A DNA stretch of 64,000 nucleotides from Desulfopila sp. IMCC35006 (GCF_005116645.1 NZ_SWCM01000001.1:682001-746000), one strand, 5' to 3'; shown: positions 26,578 to 36,464, counted from the first letter of the stretch. Notes: a model not told the origin generated them from the letters alone. Made by a program: numbers and translations.

Positions 26578-27495
26578 TCAGATATTTTCGGCCGGCCCGG
26601 CCACGGAGAGCACCTTTTTCTTATTTCGAAAGTGACGGAGCAGATTTTCTGCCATAAAAATTACCAGAGCGCTCCATATCAACATAAAGCCAACCATTCG
26701 TGCCGGTGGAAATTCTTCACCATAAATATAAATCCCGAGCAGGAGATTGATCGAAGGTGCCAGATATTGCATCAAACCAAGAGTGGATAATGGAATTTTC
26801 TGAGCGGCATAACCAAATAACAGCAACGGCACGGTGGTGATGAAGCCGGTGCCGACCAGAAGCAAAGTGCCGGAAAGGTCGATTCTGCCAAAAGAACCGC
26901 CGCCTTTCCAGGCAAGTCCGATAAGGACAGCCGCCGCAGGCAAAAAAAGGACCCCTGTCTCCAGGCAGAGTGCATCCAATGCACCGAGAGAATTCTTCTT
27001 ATGCAACAGGCCGTAGAGGCCAAAACTGACCGCCAGGACAAGGGCAATCCAGGGGAACCTGCCGTAATAAAAGGTAAGATACAGAACACCAAGACCCGCG
27101 AGCAACAGGGCGAACCATTGAATCGGGCGCATCTTCTCCTGGAAGAAGATCATGCCAAAAAAGACGTTAATCAATGGGTTGATAAAATAGCCCAGGCTGG
27201 CCTCGACAATAAACCCGGCGTTAACCGCCCAGATATACAACAGCCAGTTGAGCGCCAGCAGCAGACCCGTGGTTGTAAAAGTGATAAGATTTTGCCTATC
27301 TTTCAACGCCTGCCGGAATATTGCCCGTCGACCGGTCAGAAAAACCAGGCCGAGAGTCAAAACCAGCGACCAGGACATCCGGTGACAGAGAATCTCATAG
27401 GCTGGTACTTGCTGCAAAAGTTTCCAATATGCCGGCAGCACCCCCCAGATTATAAAAGCACCGGCCGCAGCCATGAGTCCGGCAAAGTTTATCAT
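26578..27495 (-). CDS. rarD: RarD/EamA-family membrane transporter
   Basis: 305 residues with about ten hydrophobic helices, the EamA (drug/metabolite transporter) layout. Signatures of the RarD subfamily are seen: FIIWGVLPAYWKLL near the start, HRMSWSLVLTL, LLALNWLLYIWAVN and SLGYFINPLINVFFG. RarD proteins are linked to chloramphenicol sensitivity in name only; the true substrates are not settled. It is transcribed away from the CcdA-like gene's end, in the same direction as that gene. Confidence 0.88.
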   Translation of the reverse strand: MINFAGLMAAAGAFIIWGVLPAYWKLLQQVPAYEILCHRMSWSLVLTLGLVFLTGRRAIFRQALKDRQNLITFTTTGLLLALNWLLYIWAVNAGFIVEASLGYFINPLINVFFGMIFFQEKMRPIQWFALLLAGLGVLYLTFYYGRFPWIALVLAVSFGLYGLLHKKNSLGALDALCLETGVLFLPAAAVLIGLAWKGGGSFGRIDLSGTLLLVGTGFITTVPLLLFGYAAQKIPLSTLGLMQYLAPSINLLLGIYIYGEEFPPARMVGFMLIWSALVIFMAENLLRHFRNKKKVLSVAGPAENI

Positions 27496-27609
27496 TGATC
27501 CTCGCTGCAGGAAATGGGCAACATGGCGGACCCTTGCCGGAAAGCGGCATGGCTAAAAACAAAGAAGGTCATTATTGATGCACTCGTAACAAAATAAAAT
27601 AAAGGAAGG

Positions 27610-28362
27610 TCAGGTAAAAAGGAGCCCGCTCGACAACCAATAGTAAACGATATAGCCCCCTGCCCCAATAAGAAGCAGGGCAGAGATTTTCTGCACATAG
27701 GGGACTATGCGACGAAGCGTTCCGATAACAACCCCCTCTTTGACCACGGTTATGCCGAGAGTCAGCAAGAGCATGATACTGCCCATGCCGAGAATATAAC
27801 TGACAAACTGGAAGATCCCACCAATAAAATCCCCCGCAGCAATAGAACTGCCGACAACCATAAGGAAAATAGGCAGGGTGCAGCTCATGGATATAGCACC
27901 AAAAGCCATACCGAAAAGAAAAAATCCGAGAACAGACATTCGCCGCGGATCACTTATTTTCCCGGCGGCGGTAATAAAAAAATGAAAAGATAACGTATGC
28001 CCCAAAAGCATCCATATCCCGAGTAAAATCAAGCCGGCACCGACAACCACCGCAAACCAGGGCATTATTCCCATTAAAAAGGAACCACCCGCGGAGACTA
28101 CAGCCCCGACGACACCAAACAACAGAGCAAAACCGGCGGTTACCATAAAGGCTATCCAAAAGGCCTTTACCACCCTCAGAAAAAAAGATTTCCGTCTAAA
28201 TTCGCTGTCTTCGGCGCCCAGATAAAGGGTCAGGTACACCGGCAACATGGCAAAACCGCATGGATTCACAGCCGAAACCATACCGGCCCCAAAAGCATAC
28301 CCAAAGGGGAGCAGCCCCGCTACCTGCCCCAGCCATCTGCTGATTTCTACCTGCGCGTCCAT
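27610..28362 (-). CDS. CcdA/DsbD-type thiol-electron transporter
   Basis: 250 residues with six membrane helices. The two cysteine motifs that carry electrons across the membrane are present: SAVNPCGFAMLP near the N-terminus and ISMSCTLPIF in the second half. CcdA passes reducing power from cytoplasmic thioredoxin to periplasmic partners for cytochrome c maturation or other thiol repair. No fused thioredoxin domain is present. It could feed the periplasmic rhodanese selenoprotein encoded at 9.5 kb, but that is speculation. Confidence 0.88.
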   Translation of the reverse strand: MDAQVEISRWLGQVAGLLPFGYAFGAGMVSAVNPCGFAMLPVYLTLYLGAEDSEFRRKSFFLRVVKAFWIAFMVTAGFALLFGVVGAVVSAGGSFLMGIMPWFAVVVGAGLILLGIWMLLGHTLSFHFFITAAGKISDPRRMSVLGFFLFGMAFGAISMSCTLPIFLMVVGSSIAAGDFIGGIFQFVSYILGMGSIMLLLTLGITVVKEGVVIGTLRRIVPYVQKISALLLIGAGGYIVYYWLSSGLLFT

Positions 28363-28475
28363 TACCTACCTATCAATATTTATAAAGTTATAAGAAAAAA
28401 AGGAACCTTACCATAACAGTTGCCGTTTTTATACACAGACGTTACATTTTATTCATTTCAGCCTCGATTTCAGCG

Positions 28476-28484
28476 TGCTATAGT
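28476..28484 (+). promoter_or_regulatory. Extended -10 promoter candidate for the TolC-like gene
   Basis: TGCTATAGT matches an extended -10 (TG, one base, TATAGT at 28479-28484). The -35 region (TTTCAG, 28456-28461) is poor, as is common with extended -10 promoters. The start point would be near 28491, leaving a leader of about 170 nt. The remainder of the 302-nt gap (28363-28664) shows nothing else I recognise. Confidence 0.4.
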
Positions 28485-28664
28485 GTGAAACATGCACTTT
28501 TTCAAAATCCAACGACAGGCGGTTCAGCTGATAGAGCGGACTCTCTTGAAAAGAACATTTACCGCGCCATCATGCGCTATTACCTTTTATTGAGCGGATA
28601 GGCGAAATCCACACCTGGACCCATACCATTTCCGACGAGTGCCAACATCACCTGAGGACAATTG

Positions 28665-30122
28665 ATGCGCCATACAATTTTTGTCATTTTCGGCATACTG
28701 CTTCTCCCTGCATGTTTTACTGCTTACCCGGCAAACGCCGAAGATGTGGTAAAGATCGATTTGCGAAGCGCAGTGGAACAAGCCCTGAACAACAACCTCA
28801 ACTTACAGCTTCGGCGAGAGGATGTGAACTCGGCAGAAGGAGCAGTCCTCAGTGCCGAGGGTGCCTTCGATATTGTTATCGATGCAGGCGCGAATGTCCA
28901 GAGCCAGGAGCTGACACCGATCATTTCCGGCGGCGCCGAAAAAGAAGATACCGGACAATGGCAGGCTGAGGCATCCAAAACATTTACCACGGGCACTTCG
29001 CTCAGCCTGAGCTGGAACAACAGCAGCCTTAATACCGATGCATACGGCATACTGCTCGATCCATCGTACAACTCCGGCCTCACCCTGGGATTACGGCAGC
29101 CACTGTTGAAAGGTTTTGGCCAGGAGGTTCAGACATCGCTGTTGCAATCCTCGCAAAAACAGCGGGAAGCAGCAAGCTACCAGGTAACCAGCGAGGCCGC
29201 CAATCTTGCCGCCGATGTGAAAATCGCCTACTGGAATCTGGTCTTCGCCCGGCAGAATATCGATGTACAGAAACTCTCTTTGAGCCTCGCCAGAAAATTG
29301 CTCAAAGAAACCGAGACAAAAATCAGTGCCGGAAGATTGGCTGAGGTAGAAATTTTCCAGCCGCAATCAGAGGTAGCCAGGCGCGAAGAGCTGCTGATCG
29401 CCGCCGAGCAGGCTATCGGCACGGCCGAAGATGCGCTGAAGATTCTCCTCAACAGCGACCAATGGCTAACCACCTTTCAACCGACCGATCAACCGACAAC
29501 CGAACCGGTCAGTCTGGATCTGCGAACGATCGTCAACAACGCCATAACAAACAGACCGGATATCAAAGCAGCCGATCTGCTCATTGAAGCAGCACAATTT
29601 GCGGAAAAAAAGGCTAAGGACGATATCCGCCCCGACCTTTCTCTTGTCGGTGGAGTCGGCCTTGCCGGCACCTCCGACACCTATGGCGATTCAATCGACA
29701 ACAGTGTTCGCAACCCGGACAACCTCTGGCAGGTCGGCGTGACCTTCTCCATGCCGCTTGAAAACAGAATCGCCAAAGGCAATTACCAGCAGGCCAAGGC
29801 CAGCCACTATCGGGCGAAGACCAACGCCGAAATCCTCCGGCAACAAATCCGGAAAAGTGCCAGAACCACTGTCAGGGATGTTCAGCTGGCGATTAAAGCA
29901 CTCGATGCCACGCGAAAAACCAGTCTTGCCTCATCCAAAGCCCTTGAAGCGGAACAGGCAAAATTTGGTGCCGGCCGATCAACTACCCTTGATGTACTGA
30001 CTGCACAAACAGCTTACGCCCAGGCGCTGAGCCAGGAGAACCAGACCAAAGTCAATTACGCCAACACCCTGGCTGAACTTGACCGCATCCAGGGGCTGAT
30101 TACTTTCGCATCTTCACGATGA
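28665..30122 (+). CDS. TolC-family outer-membrane efflux protein
   Basis: 485 residues with a signal peptide ending near YPANA. Two repeats of the outer-membrane efflux domain are visible, each with long amphipathic helices, e.g. SAVEQALNNNLNLQLRREDV and AYWNLVFARQNIDVQKLSL in the first and NNAITNRPDIKAADLLIEAA then FGAGRSTTLDVLTAQTAYAQA in the second. Such proteins form the exit duct of RND, MFS or ABC exporters or type I secretion. No inner-membrane pump or adaptor is adjacent, so it may serve a pump elsewhere. GAGG at 28654 sets the ATG at 28665 rather than a TTG three nt earlier. Confidence 0.9.
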   Translation: MRHTIFVIFGILLLPACFTAYPANAEDVVKIDLRSAVEQALNNNLNLQLRREDVNSAEGAVLSAEGAFDIVIDAGANVQSQELTPIISGGAEKEDTGQWQAEASKTFTTGTSLSLSWNNSSLNTDAYGILLDPSYNSGLTLGLRQPLLKGFGQEVQTSLLQSSQKQREAASYQVTSEAANLAADVKIAYWNLVFARQNIDVQKLSLSLARKLLKETETKISAGRLAEVEIFQPQSEVARREELLIAAEQAIGTAEDALKILLNSDQWLTTFQPTDQPTTEPVSLDLRTIVNNAITNRPDIKAADLLIEAAQFAEKKAKDDIRPDLSLVGGVGLAGTSDTYGDSIDNSVRNPDNLWQVGVTFSMPLENRIAKGNYQQAKASHYRAKTNAEILRQQIRKSARTTVRDVQLAIKALDATRKTSLASSKALEAEQAKFGAGRSTTLDVLTAQTAYAQALSQENQTKVNYANTLAELDRIQGLITFASSR

Positions 30123-30247
30123 TGGCTCCCGGAATCTTCCAAGGATACAAGGCAAAGAATACAAATCAAGGAATGTTTTTCTCCTGAAAACCTGCCACTC
30201 TTTTGCGTGCCCCCGCAGGATGGTTAATTTAATTGTTCGAGGAAACG

Positions 30248-30724
30248 ATGAAAAACGCAATGTACTTCCTCCATGGCCTCGATTCTTCCGGAAACGGCAC
30301 GAAGGGGCAATTTTTCGCCCGAAACTTCCCACAGGTTGTTCGTCCCGATTTTGCAGGCTCCCTGCCGGAGAGACTCAAGCAATTGACGGCACTCTGCACC
30401 CGGCACCACAAACTGCTCTTTATCGGCTCCAGTTTTGGCGGGTTGATGGCAACCTGCTACGCCATCCAGCATCCCCAACAGGTGGCCAGGCTGATCCTTC
30501 TGGCTCCGGCACTTAATTTTGCAGACTATCACCCCCCTGCCACACAGTTGCAGGTACCGACTCTTGTGGTCGTTGGCCAACATGATGCAGTGACTCCAGC
30601 CGCTGATGTTACCCGATTGGCCAAGGCAACATTTGCTGATCTGGAAATCAATATAGCCGATGACGATCACCTGCTGCATGCGACCTTTCATAGGCTCGAC
30701 TGGCAGCACCTGCTGGCCGGATAA
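30248..30724 (+). CDS. YqiA/YcfP-like alpha/beta-hydrolase (small esterase)
   Basis: 158 residues. The start MKNAMYFLHGLDSSGNGTK contains the oxyanion HG turn and the nucleophile elbow is GSSFGG. The acid is in VGQHDAVTP and the histidine in DDDHLLH, so a full Ser-Asp-His triad is visible. This compact fold without a lid matches the UPF0227/YqiA esterases, whose physiological substrates are not known. GAGG precedes the ATG at 30248. It is a single gene with gaps on both sides. Confidence 0.82.
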   Translation: MKNAMYFLHGLDSSGNGTKGQFFARNFPQVVRPDFAGSLPERLKQLTALCTRHHKLLFIGSSFGGLMATCYAIQHPQQVARLILLAPALNFADYHPPATQLQVPTLVVVGQHDAVTPAADVTRLAKATFADLEINIADDDHLLHATFHRLDWQHLLAG

Positions 30725-30827
30725 CACCGTGCAGGCGACTCTACTCCCAAATTGCCCTGACGGCAAAACCGCATTACTGTATTGCCTATAAAGACAACAC
30801 GTCTACATCCATCTTCAGGAGATCGGT

Positions 30828-31709
30828 ATGAACAAACATTTTCTTGTCACTCTCAGCAACGATGTCGAGCATCTCTATGGAGTCCGGTTTATCTGCTCTT
30901 TTTTTAAAGAAATGTCCGAGCACCACCTGACCCTTCTCCATATATGCAGGCTCGAAGATAACAATAAAGGCCAGGCCCTGACCGAAATGTGGGCCGATCC
31001 CGCAGATAAAGCCGAGATCAATCTCACCGCCGGAGCAAAGCGATCCATTGATATGGCGAAAAGCCTGCTCAGTAAAAGCAGGATGGCCGTTGACAAGGTG
31101 ATGACCAAAACGGTTGCCGAACGCTACGGCAAGGTAAAAGACATCCTGACCGAAGGATCCAGGGGGCTATATGACGCGATAATCCTTGGCCGACGTGCCT
31201 CGTATACCCTGCAGTGGGTTTTTGAAAGACCAGCGGACGAACTGGCCCAGCACATGATAAAAGACAATTGCTGTACCACCCCGCTGTGGATCTGCCCTGA
31301 GACGGAACCGGGCAGGAAAAACGTACTGTTGTGTATCGATGGATCGGAGGATGCTTTCCGGGCGGCGGATCATGTCGGCCACATCCTTTCGGCGCAGGAC
31401 CACCACGCAGTAACGCTTTTTTACGTGAGCAACGCTTTAGGAGTAGACGGCAAAGAAATTTTTACCCGCGCTGAGTCTTTGCTTCTTGAGAATGGTGTCG
31501 GCAGCGAACGTATAAGTCGAAATACCACCTGGGGCTTATCGGTGCCCGGCTCAATTCTCAGTGAAGCGGCAAAAGGCAGCTACGCTGCCGTTGCTGTCGG
31601 TCTGCATGGTCTGGAACATGGCCTGATGAAAGATTTCAATATGGTGGGTGGAACGACATCCAAACTCATCAATAAACTGGAAAAAGCGGCGTTGTGGATC
31701 TGTCCGTAA
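30828..31709 (+). CDS. Tandem universal stress protein (UspA-UspA)
   Basis: 293 residues made of two Usp domains. The second is clearer: VLLCIDGSEDAFRAADHVG starts it and SYAAVAVGLHGLEHGL is near its end, with strands typical of the fold. The ATP-binding G-x2-G-x9-GS motif is altered in both domains (AIILGRRASYTLQWVF in the first), so nucleotide binding is doubtful. A good ribosome site (AGGAGATCGGT) precedes 30828. It is convergent with the ABC importer operon, 39 nt from its last gene. Confidence 0.85.
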   Translation: MNKHFLVTLSNDVEHLYGVRFICSFFKEMSEHHLTLLHICRLEDNNKGQALTEMWADPADKAEINLTAGAKRSIDMAKSLLSKSRMAVDKVMTKTVAERYGKVKDILTEGSRGLYDAIILGRRASYTLQWVFERPADELAQHMIKDNCCTTPLWICPETEPGRKNVLLCIDGSEDAFRAADHVGHILSAQDHHAVTLFYVSNALGVDGKEIFTRAESLLLENGVGSERISRNTTWGLSVPGSILSEAAKGSYAAVAVGLHGLEHGLMKDFNMVGGTTSKLINKLEKAALWICP

Positions 31710-31748
31710 TGGGTGCAGATCCGGACAGACTGCTCCCGCCGGTTCAGC

Positions 31749-32543
31749 TTAGTTCAACAGCAGAGAATCCATGGCCAGCTCCTCACCCTGCGCCCTGTAG
31801 AACTGCTGGAGAAGATCTTTGACCGTCAGATTTTCTTTTTCTTCGCCGCGCAGATCAAGCAATATCCGGCCCTGGTGCAGCATGATAAGCCTGTTGCCGA
31901 AACTGATGGCATGTTTCATGTTATGGGTGATCATCAGGGTGGTGAGTTTCTGATTTTTGACTATTTCCTGGGTGAGGTGCAAAATCTGGTTGGCTGTTTT
32001 CGGATCCAGCGCGGCAATATGTTCGTCGAGGAGCAGGACCTCCGGCTTGATCATGGTCGCCATCAGCATGGTCAGCGCCTGGCGCTGACCGCCGGAAAGC
32101 AGGCCGACCTTGTCGAGCAGCCGATTTTCCAGGCCGAGCCCCAGCTTCGTCAGTTCTTCACGAAAATGCTGCCGGTCACGGTGTTTGACTCCTCGGCCAA
32201 GCCCCCTTCTTTTGCCCCGCAGACCAGCCAGGGCCATATTCTGTTCGAGGGTTGCCGAAGGACAGGTACCAAGCAGCGGGTCCTGAAAAACCCGCGAGAT
32301 AAGCGAGGCCCTTTTATACTCCGGCCAGCCGGTGACGTCCACGCCGGCTATGGTAATCCGCCCGGAATCGGGAAAAAAACCGCCGGCGATGCAATTCAGC
32401 AAAGTTGACTTTCCGGCACCATTCGAGCCAATCACCGTGATGAAATCGCCCTCATCAATCTGCAGATTGATAGTATTGAGGGCAAAGACTTCATTGACAC
32501 TGCCCTTGTGAAAATATTTCACAATGTTCTCTAATCGGATCAC
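31749..32543 (-). CDS. ABC importer ATP-binding protein (Trp/Tyr-type, TrpZ-like)
   Basis: 264 residues with all ABC motifs: Walker A GSNGAGKST, Q-loop, signature LLSGGQRQALT, Walker B VLLLDEHIAALDPKT and the switch histidine in MITHNMKHA. DEH instead of DEP after Walker B is typical of this subfamily. It energises uptake through the permease encoded just upstream. The start is a GTG overlapping the permease stop by four nt (GTGA), which shows coupled translation. Confidence 0.9.
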   Translation of the reverse strand: MIRLENIVKYFHKGSVNEVFALNTINLQIDEGDFITVIGSNGAGKSTLLNCIAGGFFPDSGRITIAGVDVTGWPEYKRASLISRVFQDPLLGTCPSATLEQNMALAGLRGKRRGLGRGVKHRDRQHFREELTKLGLGLENRLLDKVGLLSGGQRQALTMLMATMIKPEVLLLDEHIAALDPKTANQILHLTQEIVKNQKLTTLMITHNMKHAISFGNRLIMLHQGRILLDLRGEEKENLTVKDLLQQFYRAQGEELAMDSLLLN

Positions 32544-33427
32544 CGCTGAATCAATCTCTTCTTAAGGTTAGGGGTGATGAGTGCACCGATGACCAGCAAG
32601 GCGGTTATCAGATTCAAATCACTCGGATTAAAACGAAAAGCACCAAATTCAAGGCCTAAGGCCAGGGCAATGGCCAGACGATAGACGATGGAGCCAAGCA
32701 GGGCGGCGATAAAAGCCCTGGGCATGGTTTTACAGCCAAAGACCGTCTCGCCGATGATGACCGAGGCGAGCCCGGCAACGATGGTGCCGATCCCCATGCC
32801 GACATCGGCAGCGCCCTGATTCTGGGCGACCAGCGCACCACTCAGGGCAACCAGCCCATTTGACAACCCGACACCCAAAACAATGATGGTATTGGTATTG
32901 ACGCCAAGACTTCTGATCATCTGCGGATTATCGCCGGTGGCAAGAATTGCCTGACCCAGCTCTGTCGACAGAAACCAGATGATAAAGGTGAGGACCAGCA
33001 GGGCGAAGGCACCAAAAATTATCAGGCCGGCATACTGGGATGGCACCCCTGCCTTCGTCACCAGGTCAAAGACGGTGTCCTGGCCTAAAAGCGCAACATT
33101 CGGTCCGGACATTATCCTGATATTGATTGAATACAGCGCGATCATCGTCAGAATCGAGGCAAGCAGGTGCAGAATCTTGAACTTGGTGTTCAAAAATGCG
33201 GTAACCATCCCGGCCAGAAATCCCCCGGCTAAGGCAAAAAGCAGGGAAAGATACGGATTGACTCCACTGGTAATCGCCACCGCCGAGATCGCCGCGCCGA
33301 GGGGCAGGCTGCCATCAACGGTAAGATCGGGAAAATCGAGGATACGAAAGGTGAGATACACCCCGATAACCATTATGCCGTAGACAAACCCCTGCTCTAC
33401 GGCGCCAAGTGCGGCATACAATGTCAT
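32540..33427 (-). CDS. ABC importer permease (Trp/Tyr-type, BPD_transp_2 family)
   Basis: 295 residues with eight to nine hydrophobic segments of the branched-chain amino-acid/ribose permease type. Features include LGAVEQGFVYGIMVIGVYLTFRILDFPDLTVDGS near the start and the cytoplasmic coupling loop around LGQAILATGDNPQMIRSLG. It is the membrane channel of the three-gene importer. The substrate-binding gene lies upstream by 16 nt and the ATPase gene overlaps its end. Confidence 0.9.
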   Translation of the reverse strand: MTLYAALGAVEQGFVYGIMVIGVYLTFRILDFPDLTVDGSLPLGAAISAVAITSGVNPYLSLLFALAGGFLAGMVTAFLNTKFKILHLLASILTMIALYSINIRIMSGPNVALLGQDTVFDLVTKAGVPSQYAGLIIFGAFALLVLTFIIWFLSTELGQAILATGDNPQMIRSLGVNTNTIIVLGVGLSNGLVALSGALVAQNQGAADVGMGIGTIVAGLASVIIGETVFGCKTMPRAFIAALLGSIVYRLAIALALGLEFGAFRFNPSDLNLITALLVIGALITPNLKKRLIQR

Positions 33428-33443
33428 AATGAATTTCTGCTCG

Positions 33444-34406
33444 TTACTGGTAAATCTTGGTTGCCTTTTTCAAGAGGGCTTCCGGTGGGACAACCCCCAT
33501 CTGCCTGGCATAGTCGGCATTGATATAAAGCTGCAGGTCCGTCTGAAACTGGACAGGAATGTTTTCCGGTTTTTCACCGTTAAGAATTCTCTCGGCAATG
33601 GCCCCGGTCTGGTAGCCGTGCTTATAATAGTCAAAACCCATTGCCGCAACGGCGCCTCTTTTTACCGAATCCACATCCGCCGCAAAAATTGGCAGTTTAT
33701 TCTGGACGCCCACTTTAAGGACTGATTCCAGAGCGGAGATAATGGTATTATCGGTGGGAATAAAGATTGCGTCGACCTTCCCGACCAGGCTTTTTGCCGC
33801 CTGATAGACATCTGCAGTCTTCGAAGCGGTAGCCTCGACCGTATCAAAACCGAGCTCTCCCCGCAAAGCCTTAATCGAGGCAATGGTTGCTTTGGAGTTG
33901 GCCTCTCCGGCATTGTAGAGGAGTCCCAGCTTTTTGATATCAGGTTTAAATGTCAAAACCATCATAATATGTTCTTTGACGGGCAGCAAATCGGAAACCC
34001 CGGTGATGCCGGCATCCGGATGCTGCAGGTCCTTGACCAGGCCGGCGGCAATGGGGTCGGTCACCGCGGTAAACAGCAGGGGGCGTTTGAGTTCAGCCGG
34101 CGCCTTGCTGAGTGCCTGAACACAGGTCTGGGCGGACGGGGTGGCGATGGCCACGAGTAAATCAGCCTTCTCCCCCACCATCTGCTGGGCGATCTGGGTT
34201 GCCGTGCCCATATTGGCCTGGGCATTATGAACAGTATATTTCACGGGTATATTCTTTTCATGCAAATAGTCCTGAAAACCCTGCAGAACCGCATCAAGTG
34301 CCGGATGTTCCACAAACTGACTCACCGAGATGGTGGCCCCGTAAACCGTGATCCCCTGCAAAAAGAGACAGGCGCAGAGCAATGCGGCAGTTAAAAGTTT
34401 CTTCAT
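33444..34406 (-). CDS. ABC importer periplasmic substrate-binding protein (PF04392 family)
   Basis: 320 residues with a signal peptide ending near TVYGA. The periplasmic two-lobe fold of the PF04392 family is seen in QFVEHPALDAVLQGFQDYL, ANMGTATQIAQQMV, LVAIATPSAQTC and FTAVTDPIAAGLV. Members with this operon layout (binding protein, permease, ATPase) import tryptophan or tyrosine in other bacteria, so an aromatic amino acid is the best guess. GGAGG lies 7 nt ahead of the ATG at 34406; an in-frame TTG overlapping that ribosome site is rejected. Confidence 0.88.
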   Translation of the reverse strand: MKKLLTAALLCACLFLQGITVYGATISVSQFVEHPALDAVLQGFQDYLHEKNIPVKYTVHNAQANMGTATQIAQQMVGEKADLLVAIATPSAQTCVQALSKAPAELKRPLLFTAVTDPIAAGLVKDLQHPDAGITGVSDLLPVKEHIMMVLTFKPDIKKLGLLYNAGEANSKATIASIKALRGELGFDTVEATASKTADVYQAAKSLVGKVDAIFIPTDNTIISALESVLKVGVQNKLPIFAADVDSVKRGAVAAMGFDYYKHGYQTGAIAERILNGEKPENIPVQFQTDLQLYINADYARQMGVVPPEALLKKATKIYQ

Positions 34407-34763
34407 GTTCCAATCCTCCAAAATAATTTGCCCGTTTATACATGGTATGATTCACCGGATCGCATAAAAATCAGTATCGACACCAATGAATAGACACATC
34501 AGCAATGATGACTGACAAAATTCTTCCGATCGAGAGACATCTAGCCGATAATCGCGTGAAGGTCAACGATGCTTTAGCGCCTTTCTTCTGACTGTCCCGT
34601 CAAAAAAGTAAAGACAGAGTCCTTTTGCCCTTGAAGAGTTGAACATGCCACGTTGGCCCTCCTCCTGCGCTTTTCAACTGGGTCCGGCACTCGTGCCGGC
34701 TGTCCTGTTATTGCTTCATTGCTTGCGTATAAAAAGATTACCCGAAGACCGGGACATCGACGG
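34407..34763. other. Gene-free gap between the ABC importer and gloB
   Basis: 357 nt without a supportable gene. The only clear structure is a short hairpin, CCGGCAC (34684-34690) pairing with GTGCCGG (34693-34699) over two nt, 65 nt beyond the gloB stop in the direction of gloB transcription. It has no T-run. The promoter of the ABC importer must lie in the left part, but I see no convincing boxes. Confidence 0.4.
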
Positions 34764-35537
34764 TCAGAAAGAATCTCGAAGCCGACGCAGCGCGGTAAAG
34801 ATCGAGAGGGGATCCAATGCTTCGCCTATACATTTTGCCGCAACACTGTCGATGATATTTTTTTCTGCACAGCGGAGGAACGGATTGGTGTGACCCTCGA
34901 TCTGCAGGGTCGAGGGGGTGGTCGGTTGTCCTTTCTCTCTTAAGGCAATTATCTGCGCCAATCTTTTACCGACCGCCTGGTTTTCCGGCTCAACAAATGC
35001 GGCAAATTTAAGGTTATGTACCGTATATTCATGACCGAAATACACTTTCGTTTCAGCAGGAAGGGATTTGATTCTCTTATTCAGGGCCTCATACATCTGT
35101 TTTGGACTTCCCTCGAACAGTCGACCGCAGCCACTGCCAAAAAGCGTGTCACCGGTAAACAAAGCATCCTCCAGCAGATAACAGAGACTGCCGGTAGTAT
35201 GACCCGGGGTATGGAGAACCTGTCCAGCAATATCACCAACGTGGATGTTGCTTCCATCAGTCAGCAGAGAGTTCATACCCGGGATCCTTCGTTTATCACT
35301 CTCATGACCATAGACCGGGAGTCCAGGGAATTCGTCACGAAGATCCTCCAGGCCGCCGATATGATCGGCATGGTGATGGGTGCAGTACACAGCCTGCAGA
35401 CGGACCCCAAGGCGTTCTATTGCCTGCGAGACAGGATAGTATTCGGCCGGATCAATAATGGCGGCCGCCCCTGTCTCTTCACAGATGATCAGATAGCTGT
35501 AGTTATCAAATGAACAAGGGATCGAAACGATTTGCAT
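34764..35537 (-). CDS. gloB: Hydroxyacylglutathione hydrolase-like metallo-beta-lactamase protein (glyoxalase II)
   Basis: 257 residues. The metal site THHHADHIGG, the third histidine in HTPGHTTGS, the bridging aspartate in FTGDTLF, the GSGCGRLFEG segment and FGHEYT are all conserved, and the C-terminal helical domain typical of glyoxalase II (NPFLRCAE) is present. It would hydrolyse S-lactoylglutathione or a related thioester in methylglyoxal detoxification. The ATG at 35537 has AGGTG ahead and gives MQIVSIPCSFDNYSYLI, the usual start; an in-frame extension to 35627 has no ribosome site. Confidence 0.9.
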   Translation of the reverse strand: MQIVSIPCSFDNYSYLIICEETGAAAIIDPAEYYPVSQAIERLGVRLQAVYCTHHHADHIGGLEDLRDEFPGLPVYGHESDKRRIPGMNSLLTDGSNIHVGDIAGQVLHTPGHTTGSLCYLLEDALFTGDTLFGSGCGRLFEGSPKQMYEALNKRIKSLPAETKVYFGHEYTVHNLKFAAFVEPENQAVGKRLAQIIALREKGQPTTPSTLQIEGHTNPFLRCAEKNIIDSVAAKCIGEALDPLSIFTALRRLRDSF

Positions 35538-35713
35538 AGTGCGCACCTGCTTTGTCATAATGAGATAGGAATATTCATTAAGGCAACAGTATGCACTGTA
35601 CAAAATAAGGGGAGGGTATTCCAGCAATAAAGAGCCCCATCAGCAGCTTGTATCATGAGGGAGGAGCATGAGAAGCCGCTGATGAGGCGGAGGGAGGGTA
35701 CTAATTTTATTTT

Positions 35714-36211
35714 TTATTCTGTCTTTTGCTGCGGCTCATCATCATCGTTCATCGGGACAGGCCCCTGGCCCATGCCCCACCCCTGGCCACCACAGGGGCC
35801 ACAGCCCATTTGCCTCATACCGCCCATGCGGCCCATGCCGCCCATGTGACCGGGGCCGACATACTGGGAGACGCCTGCCTGTTCAGCCTTTTCCTGCATG
35901 GCTGCCCGAAGATCAAACAGCTCTCCGGTCACCTTGGCAACCGCCTGCGAATCCGGCGAATTCGCTCGCATCAGGGCTTGCTTTTCCGCTCGTTTCATCG
36001 CCATTTCCTTATGCAGCGGCAGGGTATCTTTGTAAAACTGCTTAATTTTATCCTGCGTTGCCTGGTCCAGCTGCTGCAACATCTGTCCCTGCATCTGCGG
36101 ACAGTTACCGTAACCTCTGTTGCCTCTGTTGCCTTTTCCCCAGTCGGCCGAAGCCCCTGTTGCCATGGCAAGTCCCATAATAAGAGCAAGTGCTACCAGT
36201 TGCTTTTTCAT
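35714..36211 (-). CDS. ZraP/CpxP-like periplasmic metal-binding protein
   Basis: 165 residues with a signal peptide (ending near GASA), a helical hairpin core (QDKIKQFYKDTLPLHKEMAMKRAEKQALM, described here in part) and a Gly/Met-rich tail with repeated GGMGRMGGM-type units and two cysteines. This matches zinc-resistance-associated or CpxP-like proteins, which buffer metals or damp envelope-stress kinases. The Met/Cys tail would favour copper or silver. A decayed heavy-metal-type histidine kinase lies 2.3 kb away, possibly its former partner. A good ribosome site (AAGGAGAA) precedes the ATG. Confidence 0.8.
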   Translation of the reverse strand: MKKQLVALALIMGLAMATGASADWGKGNRGNRGYGNCPQMQGQMLQQLDQATQDKIKQFYKDTLPLHKEMAMKRAEKQALMRANSPDSQAVAKVTGELFDLRAAMQEKAEQAGVSQYVGPGHMGGMGRMGGMRQMGCGPCGGQGWGMGQGPVPMNDDDEPQQKTE

Positions 36212-36464
36212 ATCGATTCTCCTTGTGCTGTTTGCAGTTGCCGAAAATGGCGATGCAAGTTTTTCTAGTTATGTGTCCCCAAGAGGACCGCTCTCCTGGC
36301 GTCTTGGTCACCATCTTTTATTTTAAAGGAAGCAAATGCGATGCCAGAAAACACAAAACATGCAAGAAACTGTTATTACATGTTTATTTTACGTATAAGG
36401 AATAGGTTGAACACGACAGGATGTGAACACTAGGTAAAAATTACTCAACCGGCAAACAGGAATT